Shown one piece after another: positions 25,101-38,200 of a stretch of 64,000 nt of DNA. The position numbers and the translations under genes were made by a program. The stretch is from Rhea pennata (Eukaryota; Chordata; Aves; Rheiformes; Rheidae), in the NCBI RefSeq assembly GCF_028389875.1, contig NC_084702.1, forward strand, positions 68,173,582 to 68,237,581. The letters are read 5' to 3'. Every line of letters starts with the position of its first letter. Position 1 is the first letter of the stretch. The notes under the pieces were generated by a model, which was not told the origin of the DNA, did no database searches, and saw only the letters and a program-made list of their open reading frames with translations.

Positions 25101-25531
25101 TTCTTAAGTAAATTAAAGCTATTAGGTTGGTATTCTTTATAATGCATTAACAGGTAAACATTTGTTAGTATTCTTAAAAAAGCAAGATCACGTGCTGTTT
25201 CCCTTAGTAGATTATAAAACTTTTTACAGTCAGAGTGAAGGAATTCCCTTCTTACGGGGTAACAAATACTGATCCTGGGACTGTCAGAGGAGCGTTAAAC
25301 TGTATTGTTCACTGTTTGATATAAAACAGATTTTTGAAACAGATAGTCCTGTTAATTAAAAAGTATATTAGAAAGGGAAGGAAAAGATAGGTGTGAATCT
25401 TAGTATCAGACGCTGAATGGAGTTCATTAAGCTGATTTGCATTTGTATTACAACCACAGAAATTGAGAATCCAATACCAACTTTTTTCAACCTTGTATGT
25501 AGTAGGGAAATAGAGAAAAATATATACATGT

Positions 25532-25579
<48 letters not shown>

Positions 25580-26232
25580 ACTCTTATTTTAGATTTGTTG
25601 GTATTTAGAGGAGGTAACAAATGCTAGAAAATATATGGAAAAACAGATTTTGCTTCCTTTCTTGGGAACTTAGAGAATTTACTATGATTTTTTAAAAACA
25701 AAAGATTAGTTATTCTACAGTTCACTTGGAAGGAAAGCTATTACAAAATATATTTGGTAATTCTGAAATTTGCTGTAACATTTTCTGAAATACCTATAGT
25801 GTGTATAAGAACAAGTGAAAAACTAAATTTTTTTTTTCTTGGTTCACTTAAGGTTCTGGAGCCCTCAATGACAGTATGTCTGGTGGAATGCAGCTGCTGC
25901 CAGACCCTCTCTATTCACTCCCTACGGATAATACTTGCATGCTGGCAATAACATCCACTGATAACGGGCGTATCTTTCTGGCTGGAAAGGATGGCTGTTT
26001 ATATGAAGTAGCTTACCAGGTGATGATAGGTTTTATGCACAGGCATTTTTTCATGGTTGTGGAATGAAAGTACTAAGAGTCCTAAAATTGATGTCAATCT
26101 TGTCATCTCCTTTCTTTCATAATTCTAGTGTGTGACTTGTTTACACAAATTCTGACTTCTCATCACAGGCATATTTTCTTCCAAGAGGTCTGTAAATAGC
26201 TGATTGAAGAAACAGCAATGTAGCTTTGGTAA

Positions 26233-26273
<41 letters not shown>

Positions 26274-29200
26274 GGCAGTTACTAGGAGTACTGTTGCTTT
26301 CAGTTGTCATACCTCAATCTTCTAAATTGCTTTGCCCCTTCATTAACTGTTCTGGACACTGGAAGCAGATAACCTAGTAGCTGATTAGAGAAGGTTTATT
26401 GTGCTCTCAGTATTTAATTTTAGCTCATTGAATGAGTTTGAAGATTTGAGCTCTCCTTAAGAGAGAGTTAAATTAAACTTTTATCTTTAATGTTTTTTTT
26501 TTTTCTTTTACTTTTCATTGTCAGCACACAAGAGCTTTGCTTTAGATGTGCCCTATTTTTCTAGGTCCCAAGAGAGGATACCCATGCCCATACCTGGTTT
26601 TAATCTTAGTTTGAAGGAAGGACATCAGATCATAAAAAAAAAAAAAAAAGTAAAGGCCAGAAGAGTATTGGCTTAAATGTTCAGAGGCATTTCATTATCT
26701 TGAATATCTGGAGCTTTTTTAACTGAAGTTTGTAGTGTTTGCATTCACATTATAGCTTTGAAAATCTTATTTTGAAGCTCAGTGTTAAGTTCCATATGTC
26801 AGTGCAACAACAGTTGAAAATCCACATTATTGTTCCATATTGATCTGCATAATGAGATGTTCTGTGCAGTGTTTTCAAAGAGAGAATGGAACTTATTTTA
26901 AGTATAACAGTTTGAGTTACTCTAGTGTTCATGGGTGGATTTTTTTGTCAAAAATGGTGGTGGAATTGATCACACTAAACAAAGCCAAGAAAAACTGTCT
27001 CATACCTTAGCATTATGTAGGAGCTTATTATGAGATGAACGTATAGGCAGATTTATTTGAATCACAGGTAATTGTATACAGACAGTTGATGGAAAATAAG
27101 TGAAAACTATATTTCTATTAAGATACTAAAAATCATTCATAAATCTGATGTAAGTGATTTTTTTTGTTAGATTTGCTTTGGCTTTAGTTTAATTGCAAGC
27201 AGTTTAGTTAGTTTGCAAATGTTTCTGTAAGAGGATTTCTGTAGGGATTCTCATAAGAATTGCTGTTAATTTTATAAAATAAAGGATTACCTCCTTCGGC
27301 AGTTTTATTTGATATCTTCCAGCCTTTTTTGTGTAAAATTTTGCTTTTAATAATCAGCCACAACTTTCAAATGAAAAATATATTCTTTTTGACTGAAATC
27401 AATGGTATGTAATTAGATTTTTGCTTATTTTTTACTTTTTCTGGTAGCAGCCAATTTTTTTAGTAGAATTACTGGTTCTTTTTTAACCTCTCTCTCTTTT
27501 TTTTTTTTTTTTTTCCTTTCTTTAACGCTGCATCTGTTTTAAATTGTAGGCTGAGGCAGGCTGGTTTAGCCAGCGATGTAGAAAAATCAATCATTCAAAG
27601 GGCACCCTCTCTTTCCTTATTCCTTCATTGCTACAGTTCACGTTCTCAGAGGATGGTAAGTATTAATCGTTGATTATTCCCAATAATTTAATGTAAACTT
27701 TTAAATTATACAACTAAGTAGTAAGACTGAATACTTGATCCTCATTGTGTGCATTTAGTTATAATCAGTGGAAGTTGTGGTGGCTGGTGATTCTGAACTT
27801 GTCACTTGTTTGTATGCCCAGGTCAGCATATAGATAGCAAAGCCTAGAAGTTTTGATATTTGTGACTGAAAATTCCTATTCTGTAGGTGACACAAATTCT
27901 TATTCTGTAGTACAAAATCAATATGTTCATAATGGGATCATTGCAACGGACAAACAAATTTTAAACATAATTTTATCTTATTCCACTGTTTAGTGAAAAT
28001 TTAACTTGAAATGATTATACTTTTTTTTTTTTTTTTGTTCAGGGATGGATTAAATAATGCTTATCTTTAAATTTATTAATAATTGTTTGAAATTGTTTAC
28101 TGTTTAAATCACTTTCTGGTAGAAATCTTGAAGATTCTTCTAAGTGATTCAGCCAAACTGCAGTTTTTGTTAACTTGCATTGGATTGTTTTAAGGGTATT
28201 CTATCCTAAACATTTCTTCACCAAATCCAGTGTTGATTTTCTTCTCCCTTTTCTTTTGTCCTTCCCAGATCCTGTAGTTCAAATTGCCGTTGACAACTCT
28301 CGAAATATCTTATACACACGCTCAGAAAAAGGAGTGCTACAAGTATGTGACTCACACTAATGTTCCTTTGCTGTGTTACTAATGTGTATGTGATTGATAA
28401 ATTATCTGATAAAGAATCTCATTACCTGATAGTTCTTTATAGATCTGTCAGGATGTTATTCCAGTTTATCTTTCTTTAACAAAGTGTATGTCCAAGACCT
28501 AAAATACTTTTTTTGGAAAGAGTAGCATTTTGATCTTCCTCTTAATTGTATGGAAATATGAGAATGCAATAATGTTAAAAAGTTTGAATTGCTGCATGGT
28601 GAGGCTACATGAATTAATTAAATTGCAAAACACTAAGCACTACTATTAAATTGCAGGTTTACGATTTGGGACAAGATGGTCAAGGAATGACTAGGGTTAC
28701 TTCTCTTTCACAAAATGCTGTAGTTTCTGCTGCTGGGAACATTGCCAGGTATATGACAACTGCAATGAGAGGCTTCCTTTAAGGCCATTAGTCTCACTAT
28801 ATTTTTAAAGAATGTTGTTTGCTTGTTTCTTTGGATTTTCATACAGCATCAATTATGTAAAAATACCATTTTTTTTCTTTGAAAAACTCTTTTTTTCTGA
28901 TTTTAGAACAATAGATCGTTCTGTATTTAAGCCTATTGTTCAAATAGCCGTGATTGAGAATTCTGAGTCCGTAGACTGTCAACTGTTGGCAATCACGCAT
29001 GCGGGTAAGAAAGCAATATTAATTAAGCCCCTTTTTAACTGATAAATAGCATCTGTCGTTTAGCAAAATTGACAGAAGTTTTCCTTTTTACAGAATGAAA
29101 GTTTTGAAAATGTTATTTCATTCTGATATATTGTTTTATATATTCAAACTGTTTTAATGTTTGATTTGAATATGACCGTAGAATCATAGAATCAGTAAGG

Positions 29201-32200
29201 TTGGAAGGGACCTCTAGAGATCATCTAGTCCAACCCTGGTCACACAAATTATGATCCATATTTAATGATAAGAAAACCAGAAGAAAGTGGCGTGAACACA
29301 AGTTCTTTAGGAAATTAGTGGCAGAGCTAGATTAAAACCATTTTAGCTGCCTGGCTTTCTAGCAAGAAATGTGGCAGTGTACAGAATCTGTTACAAGTCT
29401 GAAACCAGCTTTCTGTCCAAAGTGCTGGTGTTCCTGCTAATAATCACAACTACATTATATTGCATGAAATTGGTCATCTTTTTTCTTTTGTTTAGGTGTC
29501 CGACTGTATTTTAGTACTTCACAATTTAAGCATCCAACAGCTCGTCCCTCAATGTTAACATTGGTTCATGTCCGTTTGCCTCCTGGATTTTCGGCTTCTT
29601 CTAATGTGGAGAAACCCGCAAAGGTTCACAGAGCTCTTTATAGCAAAGGTAAGCAGTGACATGCAGCCGAGGTGAGATTTTCTGCGACAACCACTGTTGT
29701 CGTTTTTTTCATCTGGGAGCTTGAAGCAATGGAAATACCAAGAGCTAAGCATAATTTCTGTGTGTTAGTTCTTGAAAATGGCAGGTTGCCATATTTTTCA
29801 GAATTCAGTGCTTCTGCAAGGCTCAATATTTGAGCTAAGAACTCTGCGCATGTGTTAATTGCCTTTTTTCATGTAATTAGTAATTTCTGGATAAAATAAC
29901 GTGGTGCAATTTACCCACATTTCTCTATTCACATGTGATAATTCTTCAAAGCAAGGGATAGAAAGAGGCTTCTTAACTATTTAGTGCCTGTCCTTTTTTT
30001 CTGAGTTTAGCAACTGTACTGAGTCGTTTATTTTTTGACTCGTTTAATTATGATTTAAATTAGATCACCACGCAGCTTCCAGCTGGTTTCAGCTTCTAGA
30101 CACTTCTGACTCTAGGCTGAATTTTAGGAAATGATGTAGAAATGGGAGGAAATCATCTCTGTGTTGCTGACCTTTTCAGTCATTTAGTTGCCTTTGTGGA
30201 TAACATTTAAAATAAATGTCTGCAAGCAGTCTAAGAGTTCTTACAGTTCATGATCCCCATATAACCAAAAAAGACTGCAAGTCTCTTCAAAAATCATCTT
30301 TGATATTTTGTCTGACTGATGACAGACTGACTGTTGGGGGAGATGCGAGGGCACTGATGAAAACTACATACAAAAATCGAAACAGAGAAACAAAAAGCGT
30401 CATTACAGTCTTGGTATCTTCTAGCTAAGTCTAGAGAGTTGTGTGTTTGTTTGTTTGTTTGTTTGTTTGTTTGTTTGTTTGTTTTGTCTCTCTGAAACAG
30501 TTTGCATGACTAGACCTTATTCGTTATTCCCCATGGTAACTTGCTTTGTGAATTGCAAGTTAAAAAGGTAACAAAAGGATTAATCAGTCCTTGTAGTTCC
30601 TGCATGAAATATTAGGTACACTAAGACCACATCAGTATTAGTACATCATATACCCCTGGACCATTGCTAGATGCAAGGTCAGGGTCTAATGAATGAGAGA
30701 ATAGGATGGCTGCTTATAGATACCCCATTAAGAATAGCCTCTAGACCATGATAATTCTCATTTTATGTGGAAAAACTGTGAGAGTAATAGCTGACGCAGA
30801 ACTATACCAAGAATCATTTTAACAAATTAACAAAAGCAACGATCAACTTCTAGTTCAGGAATGGTGTATGGCACTTTTTAACTTAGTGTAGTGTAACTGC
30901 ACTCACTTGGCACATGACAAGACTGGAAATACCATGAAAATAAGATTATTGTTACTTTTTCCATTTAGGGGGGGGAAAGCTTTATATAACAAGCAGCTGA
31001 ACACCCAAAATAATATGTATGTCGGTAGTAGATGATCTAAATGCCCTTTGTCTGTCAGGTGCCATGTGAGAACGAAGTTAAAGAACTGCAGATTTTGGTA
31101 AGCCTCAATAAATAACAAGAGAAATGCTTATCACAAAAAACAGTGATGTAAGATGTAACCACAGATGATCAGAAGGAGAATTCTAATAAAATTTTTGTGC
31201 ATTTGTATGTATATGCAGAATATAATGCGTTTTGGTTCCAGGCAGTCTCTTAGTTATGGACATTGGTATTGTATTGGTCTAGGAATCTAACATTTGTCCT
31301 TCAAGTATATCAGAGGTTCTTTGTATTGCTTTTAGCAGTGAGTTCCTGAGCCTTTGTTAGAAAGAGAGTAATGGCAATGCTAAAAGCAATAATTATTTTA
31401 GATTTTTAACATAATGATTTTATGAGCAAGGGTATCTCCAGAAGATTTTTCTTCCAAGATCTGTTTAAACATACCATTTTTATGAAGAGTATTGTACCTA
31501 TTTTAGCCTCGTTTTTGTTTGTTTCCTTTAAATACCAACATGGTGTTGGTACCCGACACCTGAATGACATAAAAGCCCAAGAGATATTAAATGCTGTTCA
31601 ATGTATGATTAGGACTTAGAGATTGATTTTTATTAAGTATGGGGCTGATGAATTCTGATGAATTTGTATTTAATGTGTGATTATTGCTCTAGTGCAAACT
31701 ATTGAAATCACCATTCTTACTAGGGGTCCTGCTGATGGCTGCTTCAGAAAATGAGGATAATGACATCCTGTGGTGTATCAATCATGATTCTTTCCCTTTC
31801 CAGAAGCCAATGATGGAAACACAGGTACTAAATAAACATTCCTATGATTTTGATGGAATATAGATTTTTTTTTCCTGATAACATGCGTATTCAAATAGTA
31901 GTATCTGCAAGAATTGGATAGGTTGCAGGAAAACTCCCATGATAAGTTATTTGGATACACTTACAAAGCTACCTATACATATATTTTAAAATTAATTTAG
32001 TAGATGTTTTTGTTCAGTGAATAGAAACTATCTGCAGGAATTGTCAGTTCAGCCGTATTTTCTGTCTTGATGAAATGTATGAATCAAAAGAAATGCCTTA
32101 TCTTCTAAGAAATAGTAGTTAACATATTTGAAAATACTGTCTCATATTTATCACGTTGTTGTCTATAGCATGCTGTTCAAGCACTGGAAGATGTAGTTTC

Positions 32201-35200
32201 CAGTACAAAGTGTGTTATTTGACAGGAATGAAATTTGGCAAGGAAGATTAGTCAATATCTGTGTGTTAGAAACTTTGGGTTTGTTTAGTTCAACAAATAT
32301 GTCATGTCTTTGTTAACTATCAGACATGATCAGTCCCTCCATTACTTCACCCATTTTTTTATGCTTCTTTCTTAAGTTGGTTTATAGGAGGGTTTTGGAG
32401 GGAATTATTTGCTTTATGCATCATTTCAATGAGAGCATTTCAGCACTGAAACACATCTGGAGGCTTCTACTGGTATACAGGACTGACCTGTCAAGATTAA
32501 TGACTTTGGAGGAGCGTTATAAAGACACTTTATCATTAGTCTGCCTCTCTTCTCCACATGTACTAGGTGTTGACTTCTCAGTTTTTTCTAAGGCATTTAG
32601 CAGTAACTGATAGCTAGGTTTCCCCAAAAAAATGAAACCAATTTTTGAACAGTTACTTTTTGTTAGTGTACACAGTTTTCAGGAACATCCTCAGTACCAT
32701 ATGTCTTGTCTTGAATTATATTTAGAGCACTGCTGCCAGCTATGAAAGTTGTCTAAACTCCCATGGTTCAGTTGCAGCTTTTTGTGGTTCCTTTAAAAAA
32801 AATAAATTAATTAAATTGATGAGACTTGGTTCTAATGTGGTTGGCAGATTGTTGCTGTTTGTATTCTGGCAGCACTGAAAGATCCTACCTTGCAAGTTGT
32901 TTTACACTGAGATATAAAACTCAGTCCTTGCTACCCAGAAGCAGCATGTATATAGCTGCAAATATGTTGGTAATCTTCTGCTAGACAATATGAGGACTTA
33001 CTTATTTTCTTTGAGATTTCTTGTCTCAAGAATAGTTTCATCCAGTATAATTTTAAGGTTTAATTAGATTTTGTTCAAGGTGATATTTTACTATGTCTGT
33101 TATCAAACTTTGGATGATATCTCTCTTGTTCAGATGACTACTCGTGTTGATGGGCATTCCTGGGCTCTTTCTGCTATTGATGAATTTAAAATTCAGAAGA
33201 TTATAACACCACTAAATAAAGATATTATTCCCATAACTGATTCCCCTGTTGTTGTGCAACAGCACATGCTGCCACCTAAGAAATTTGTTCTGCTTTCAGC
33301 CCAGGTGAGTATTTTTGGTTTTTAACGGGAAATCAGAAGAGTAAATATAAAACCTGAAGACTGATTCAGACCTTTAAATGTTTATTCATTATGGATAAAT
33401 TTTTGTGATTATATTTTGAATATAAAAATGAATAAGGGAGAAGACTGATGAAAACAACTTTATTGGTTGCAAATCTATTCAAAGCCATTGGGCCAGCTTC
33501 TCTTGTGCAGTGCATTGATTCCTTTCTGTTGGCCTTAAGAGACTTTTGTTTAAATGGATCATCTGAGACTTTTTTTAACCTTGTTTATACTCATGATTAG
33601 GTGAAATTCAAACAGATACAGATTACCCAGAAAACAGGGCTTGAACAAATATTTATTGTTGACAGTTGAAATTTGAACAAAGAATTTCTTCTTTGTCCTG
33701 AAAGGATCTCAGAAAAGATTTTTTGAAAGGGGTATGTGTTTAAAAAAAAAAAAAATGAAATTAATTTAAAAGGAGGAGTGGGTAAGTTATGTTTAGCAAT
33801 ACTTTAGGGCAGTTACTGTCTTAGCCACTAAATAATTTATAATACTTAAGTCATTAGTGTCTTAAAACAGTACCTCTAGGCTTGTGTAATTATGGGGCTT
33901 ATTTGTGTAAGGCTGATTTTGTAGCGATGTTATTTGTAAACTACAAAACATTGAGCAGACACGTAACCCTGGCATCCGTATGCATTTGTTTGATGGCAGC
34001 TGTTTTGTGTTAAGACAGTTATGAGGCAAGATGCATTAAGATGATTGAGTGCTGATAATCTTACCATGAACCTGGTCCTAAATTCTTGAAGCAGATTTTT
34101 CCAGTCATTTTTGAAGATTTATGAGAGGTGTATAGCAGGTATACAAAGAGAAAGGCTTTAAGTTGCATTTTTATTGTATACTTCACTTTAGGCTGTGATC
34201 TCAACTTCTAGAGACCATTTAGCCATGGCAGTATTTTTCCTATCTTTCCTGGACTTGTTAGAGAATTTTCGCTATGTGAATGGGAACTGGGCTTTAGGCA
34301 CCACTGTGTTTTGATTCAGTACTGTAACAAATTAAAACTCTGAGAATGATAAAGATTAACATTGTGGTCTGTGGGGTAGTTGTTGTTGATATAGTCAGTA
34401 TAAGGACAACTTTATTCAAACTTTGTATTGCTTTTTGTATTACATTGCTACTTTAATACAGACTTACTTATTACTTTTAGGGGAGCTTCATGTTTCATAA
34501 ACTCAGACCAGTCGATCAGCTGCGGCATCTTCTTGTTAGCAGTATAGGTGGAGATGGAGAAGAAATTGAAAGATTTTTCAAGTTGCACCAGGTGAGAATT
34601 TTTGAGTTGTCATGAAAATCAGAAGATCTATAGTAATTGTGTGGCCTTATAGGAAACCTAATCACTTTCTTTAGCATGAGTGACTTTTTTCTTTTTTAAA
34701 AGAAGCTACAAATGTGTATTGCCATTTTATTTATCAACTCAGGTATTAGCCTTTACTCCTGCACAGTCTGCATAACGCAAGATTTATGTAATGAGAAATT
34801 ATTCCTCATTTTATGATATCTAAAAATGAAAGTGTAATATCATTTTTCTTGAAATTCTTTCATTTCTTGTACAAAGAAGTGTAATGCTGTTCTTAGGATA
34901 AAGTTTTCTGAAAAGTTAAATTTCTGCAACTGCAAAAGACTTTTAAAGGCCAGTACAAATGTGTAGAGTCAGTCCTTTTTTTTATTTAACAAGCAGGAAG
35001 GAAGCTGTATCTATCATGGATTGCAACTCTAATTTGACTAGTACTGACTTGTACATGTAGTGAAAGTTCTCTATAATCTATTGTCTTGTGCTTTGATAGG
35101 ACATATTAAGTGCTATTTTAACATGCCTTTAGAGCATGCAAACAAATACTTGTTTAGATTTTTTTTATTATTATTCAAACAGTCTTAAATTATGTTTCCA

Positions 35201-38200
35201 TAGAAATTTCATACATTTTAGTCAAAATTAGGTGATAGAGATTGTTTTCTACCAGTAATCCTATTCAGTTTGCAAAAACATCATGTATCAAAAGTTTTCC
35301 TGCACTGCTTTACCTGCTACAGTGGGATGTTTTACTATGATTGACTTTGTCTCTTTCATTGGGAAGACCTGATCTCCTTGCCATCTAAATAAAATGATGC
35401 AAAAGTACTCAGTTATGAGTTTAGTTATAGGTGTGTATAACCTGTTCACATTTCTTAACAACTTGATACAAGCTGCCATGCTAATAGTATAATATTCTCT
35501 AGGAGGACCAAGCCTGTGCCACTTGCCTTATCTTAGCCTGTTCTAATGCTGCTTGTGATAGAGAGGTATCTGCCTGGGCTACCCGCGCATTCTTCAGGTA
35601 AGTTTCAATTAATCTATAGGTTGTTCTGAAAACTAAGCTTAAAATCTTAGGGTCACCATGGCCACTAAGGAATTGCACAGGCTGTTTAACTCGCCTGAAT
35701 AAGTGTTGTTTTAAAATGAACAGAAACTACTAAACTTGGTGGAATATGCTTTTGTGCTAGTTAGGGCTTGTTTTCACAGGAAGCTACCTGTAGTAATGAC
35801 TTCTGTTTAATTACCTTGGTGGATGCTTGTATTCCATGTGCAGAGGAACTTTATTCTAAATGTAGAATATATATATATATATATATATGCTTTAAGTTCA
35901 CTTGTCTGTATCTATACATCACTATATCCCAGTTCATTGAAGCAGAGAATGAAGGCAGAGTTAATATCTTTAATTAGACCAACTTTTTCTAACTTTCTAT
36001 TTGGAAAAAGAAAACAAATTTTTGGATCCTCAAGTCATTATTTGGATTGGAAGTAAAAGCAGAAATGTTTAGGGCTAAATGCAACACAAGAACAAATACT
36101 CAGTTTAACAGATAATCTGAAAGGTAATATAGTTAATAGCAGCAGCCAGTAGCCAATCTTAGCAGGTCAAGGAGCATGCTCGGATTGTATTGAAAAAGAG
36201 GCAATTGGTTTATAATTTGTGAAATAAGTGAGGGCAAGATAAGTTCTACGTGCCATATTGTCATCATCTCTGTTGCATCCTGGTAGTTGTTATGCAGTAA
36301 AATTAAGAATTTTTATTTTTAAGATATTCTTTTCAAGGTGTTTTATTGGTTTCCTTGAAAATCAACACGGGAATGGTCAGAGCTGGTTGTTTTGTGGTAA
36401 ATGATCTCCCAGCCGTAGCTGAGTATTTTTGTCCTTTGTGAGTTCTGAATCTCTGTATGAGTTTTACTATAGTTATTTTTTCTTTTACCAATGCATGAAA
36501 TCAGTGAAAGTATTTGATCACTTCCTAAAGTATATTACATCCTGTGAAACATACATGGAGGATCCTGGAATTTGAATACTTCTGTTTTAGAATTGCTCGT
36601 TGCTGTGGCTATAGAGATGTGTTGGCAAGATGATACTCCAGGTTGCTTATCTATAATCTGATTTCATTTCATGCTGATCAGTTTGTCGGTGTTTCCTTCT
36701 GATAGTTAATTTAATAAAGTTCTAAGGCTGATTGAAGACTGGACTTGTTGAGTAATAGCTCTCTTAGACCGAAAGAAGCTATCACAAACGCTTGCTTGAG
36801 GAAAATACAGTAGTTTGAGGGCCTTGTGTTACGTGCTATGTTCTTTTCTGTATGTTTTGATGATGGTTGATTTTGTGGAGTTAGGTGTGTTTTTATATAT
36901 AGAGTGTGTAGGGTTCATATTTATTGTGTGGGGGAGGGTATATATTGTTGTTATTTATGGGGTTCACCATTGTTCCAAGCATTTTTTATATTCATACAGG
37001 CTTAGTGTTCAGGGTCTGATGGCTCTTGGTCACAGCTACTGGTTTCTCCCCCTGCTGCCCCCCAAATTCACACACACACAAATTCAGTGAGGAATTTTGG
37101 AGGGTATGTTTGTCATCCATATATCTTAGGTACTGCCTTTCATATGGAACAGATATGTAGAGTATTTTTATTAGCCGTCTTAAACAAGTTGGTATATTGT
37201 GAGACTTTGTTGGCTCACCTAACAGTGGATATAGCCTGAAGAAAAAAGAGGTGTTTTGTAAAATACAGCTGTTGTGAGTGAGGATAAATACACAACTCTG
37301 ACTATACGTTTGGGCTAGAACTACTGAGGGTTATGTTTGCCTGTTTTTTTTTCCAAACTTATTTAGGTGTTAGGTCAAGGCAACTCTCCTCTGTAAGTTG
37401 TGAATACTTGCTCATTGTTAAACTCATTAAATGAGGCCATTTGGGAGAAAACATGAGTGATAACTCTGGAGAAATGGATGTTAGCAAATGGAGATGTAAC
37501 GAAGATTACTAGCTTGTGTGTAGGAGCTAGTAGGAGAGAGATGGTTAAAAAGTACTTGTGGTCTATGGAAGGATAAGCTTGACTCATCTCAGGTGTTTAC
37601 TTCTCCCTAGGTTTCTGTAAAGAAAAACCTTGAAAAGAAACTAAAATATAAGCATAATTTTGGAAAATCTCTTCTTAAAGTCTGAACATATCATCACAGA
37701 ATATAAAATATCTATAAAGAAAGAGACTAGTTTGATAAGTCATTTCAACAAGCTGTTTATCTAACTTACCTTTTAAATTGCATATGTTAATGCTTTATAT
37801 TTAACATGTATTCCATTTGTTTTCTGTCTTGTGCTAAAATGAATACCAAGCAGTCACAAATAAGTATTTCTGAGAAGTTATGTTGGCTTTTTTTTTCCAT
37901 TCCAAAGAACCACAGAGTTGCAATTAGTTCCCTAAGACATAAAAATTAAATGGGCTGTGTATGAAGTATGAAGAATTTTTGGTTTTTGTGTGTGAACTTT
38001 AGGTATGGTGGAGAGGCACAAATGAGATTTCCATCAGCTCTGCCTCCTCCAAGCAATGTAGGACCTATTCTGGGTTCTCCTGTTCCTGCTGGTGAGTATC
38101 AAGAATTTCAGGGGCTCTAGTGTTTTATTTTTCCTTAAATGTATTGTATATTGACTCCTCATAAGTACCAGTGGTCCTTTTGTTTGAAATGGTCCATTTT

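Noticed and set aside
25309-25620. Minus-strand frame with a His-Thr repeat
   Set aside because: It is the translation of a (GT)22 microsatellite in an intron.
36815-37090. 91-codon hydrophobic frame in NUP155 intron 15
   Set aside because: T/G-rich composition produces Val/Leu/Phe-rich chance frames; no conserved motif, and it lies inside a clean intron.
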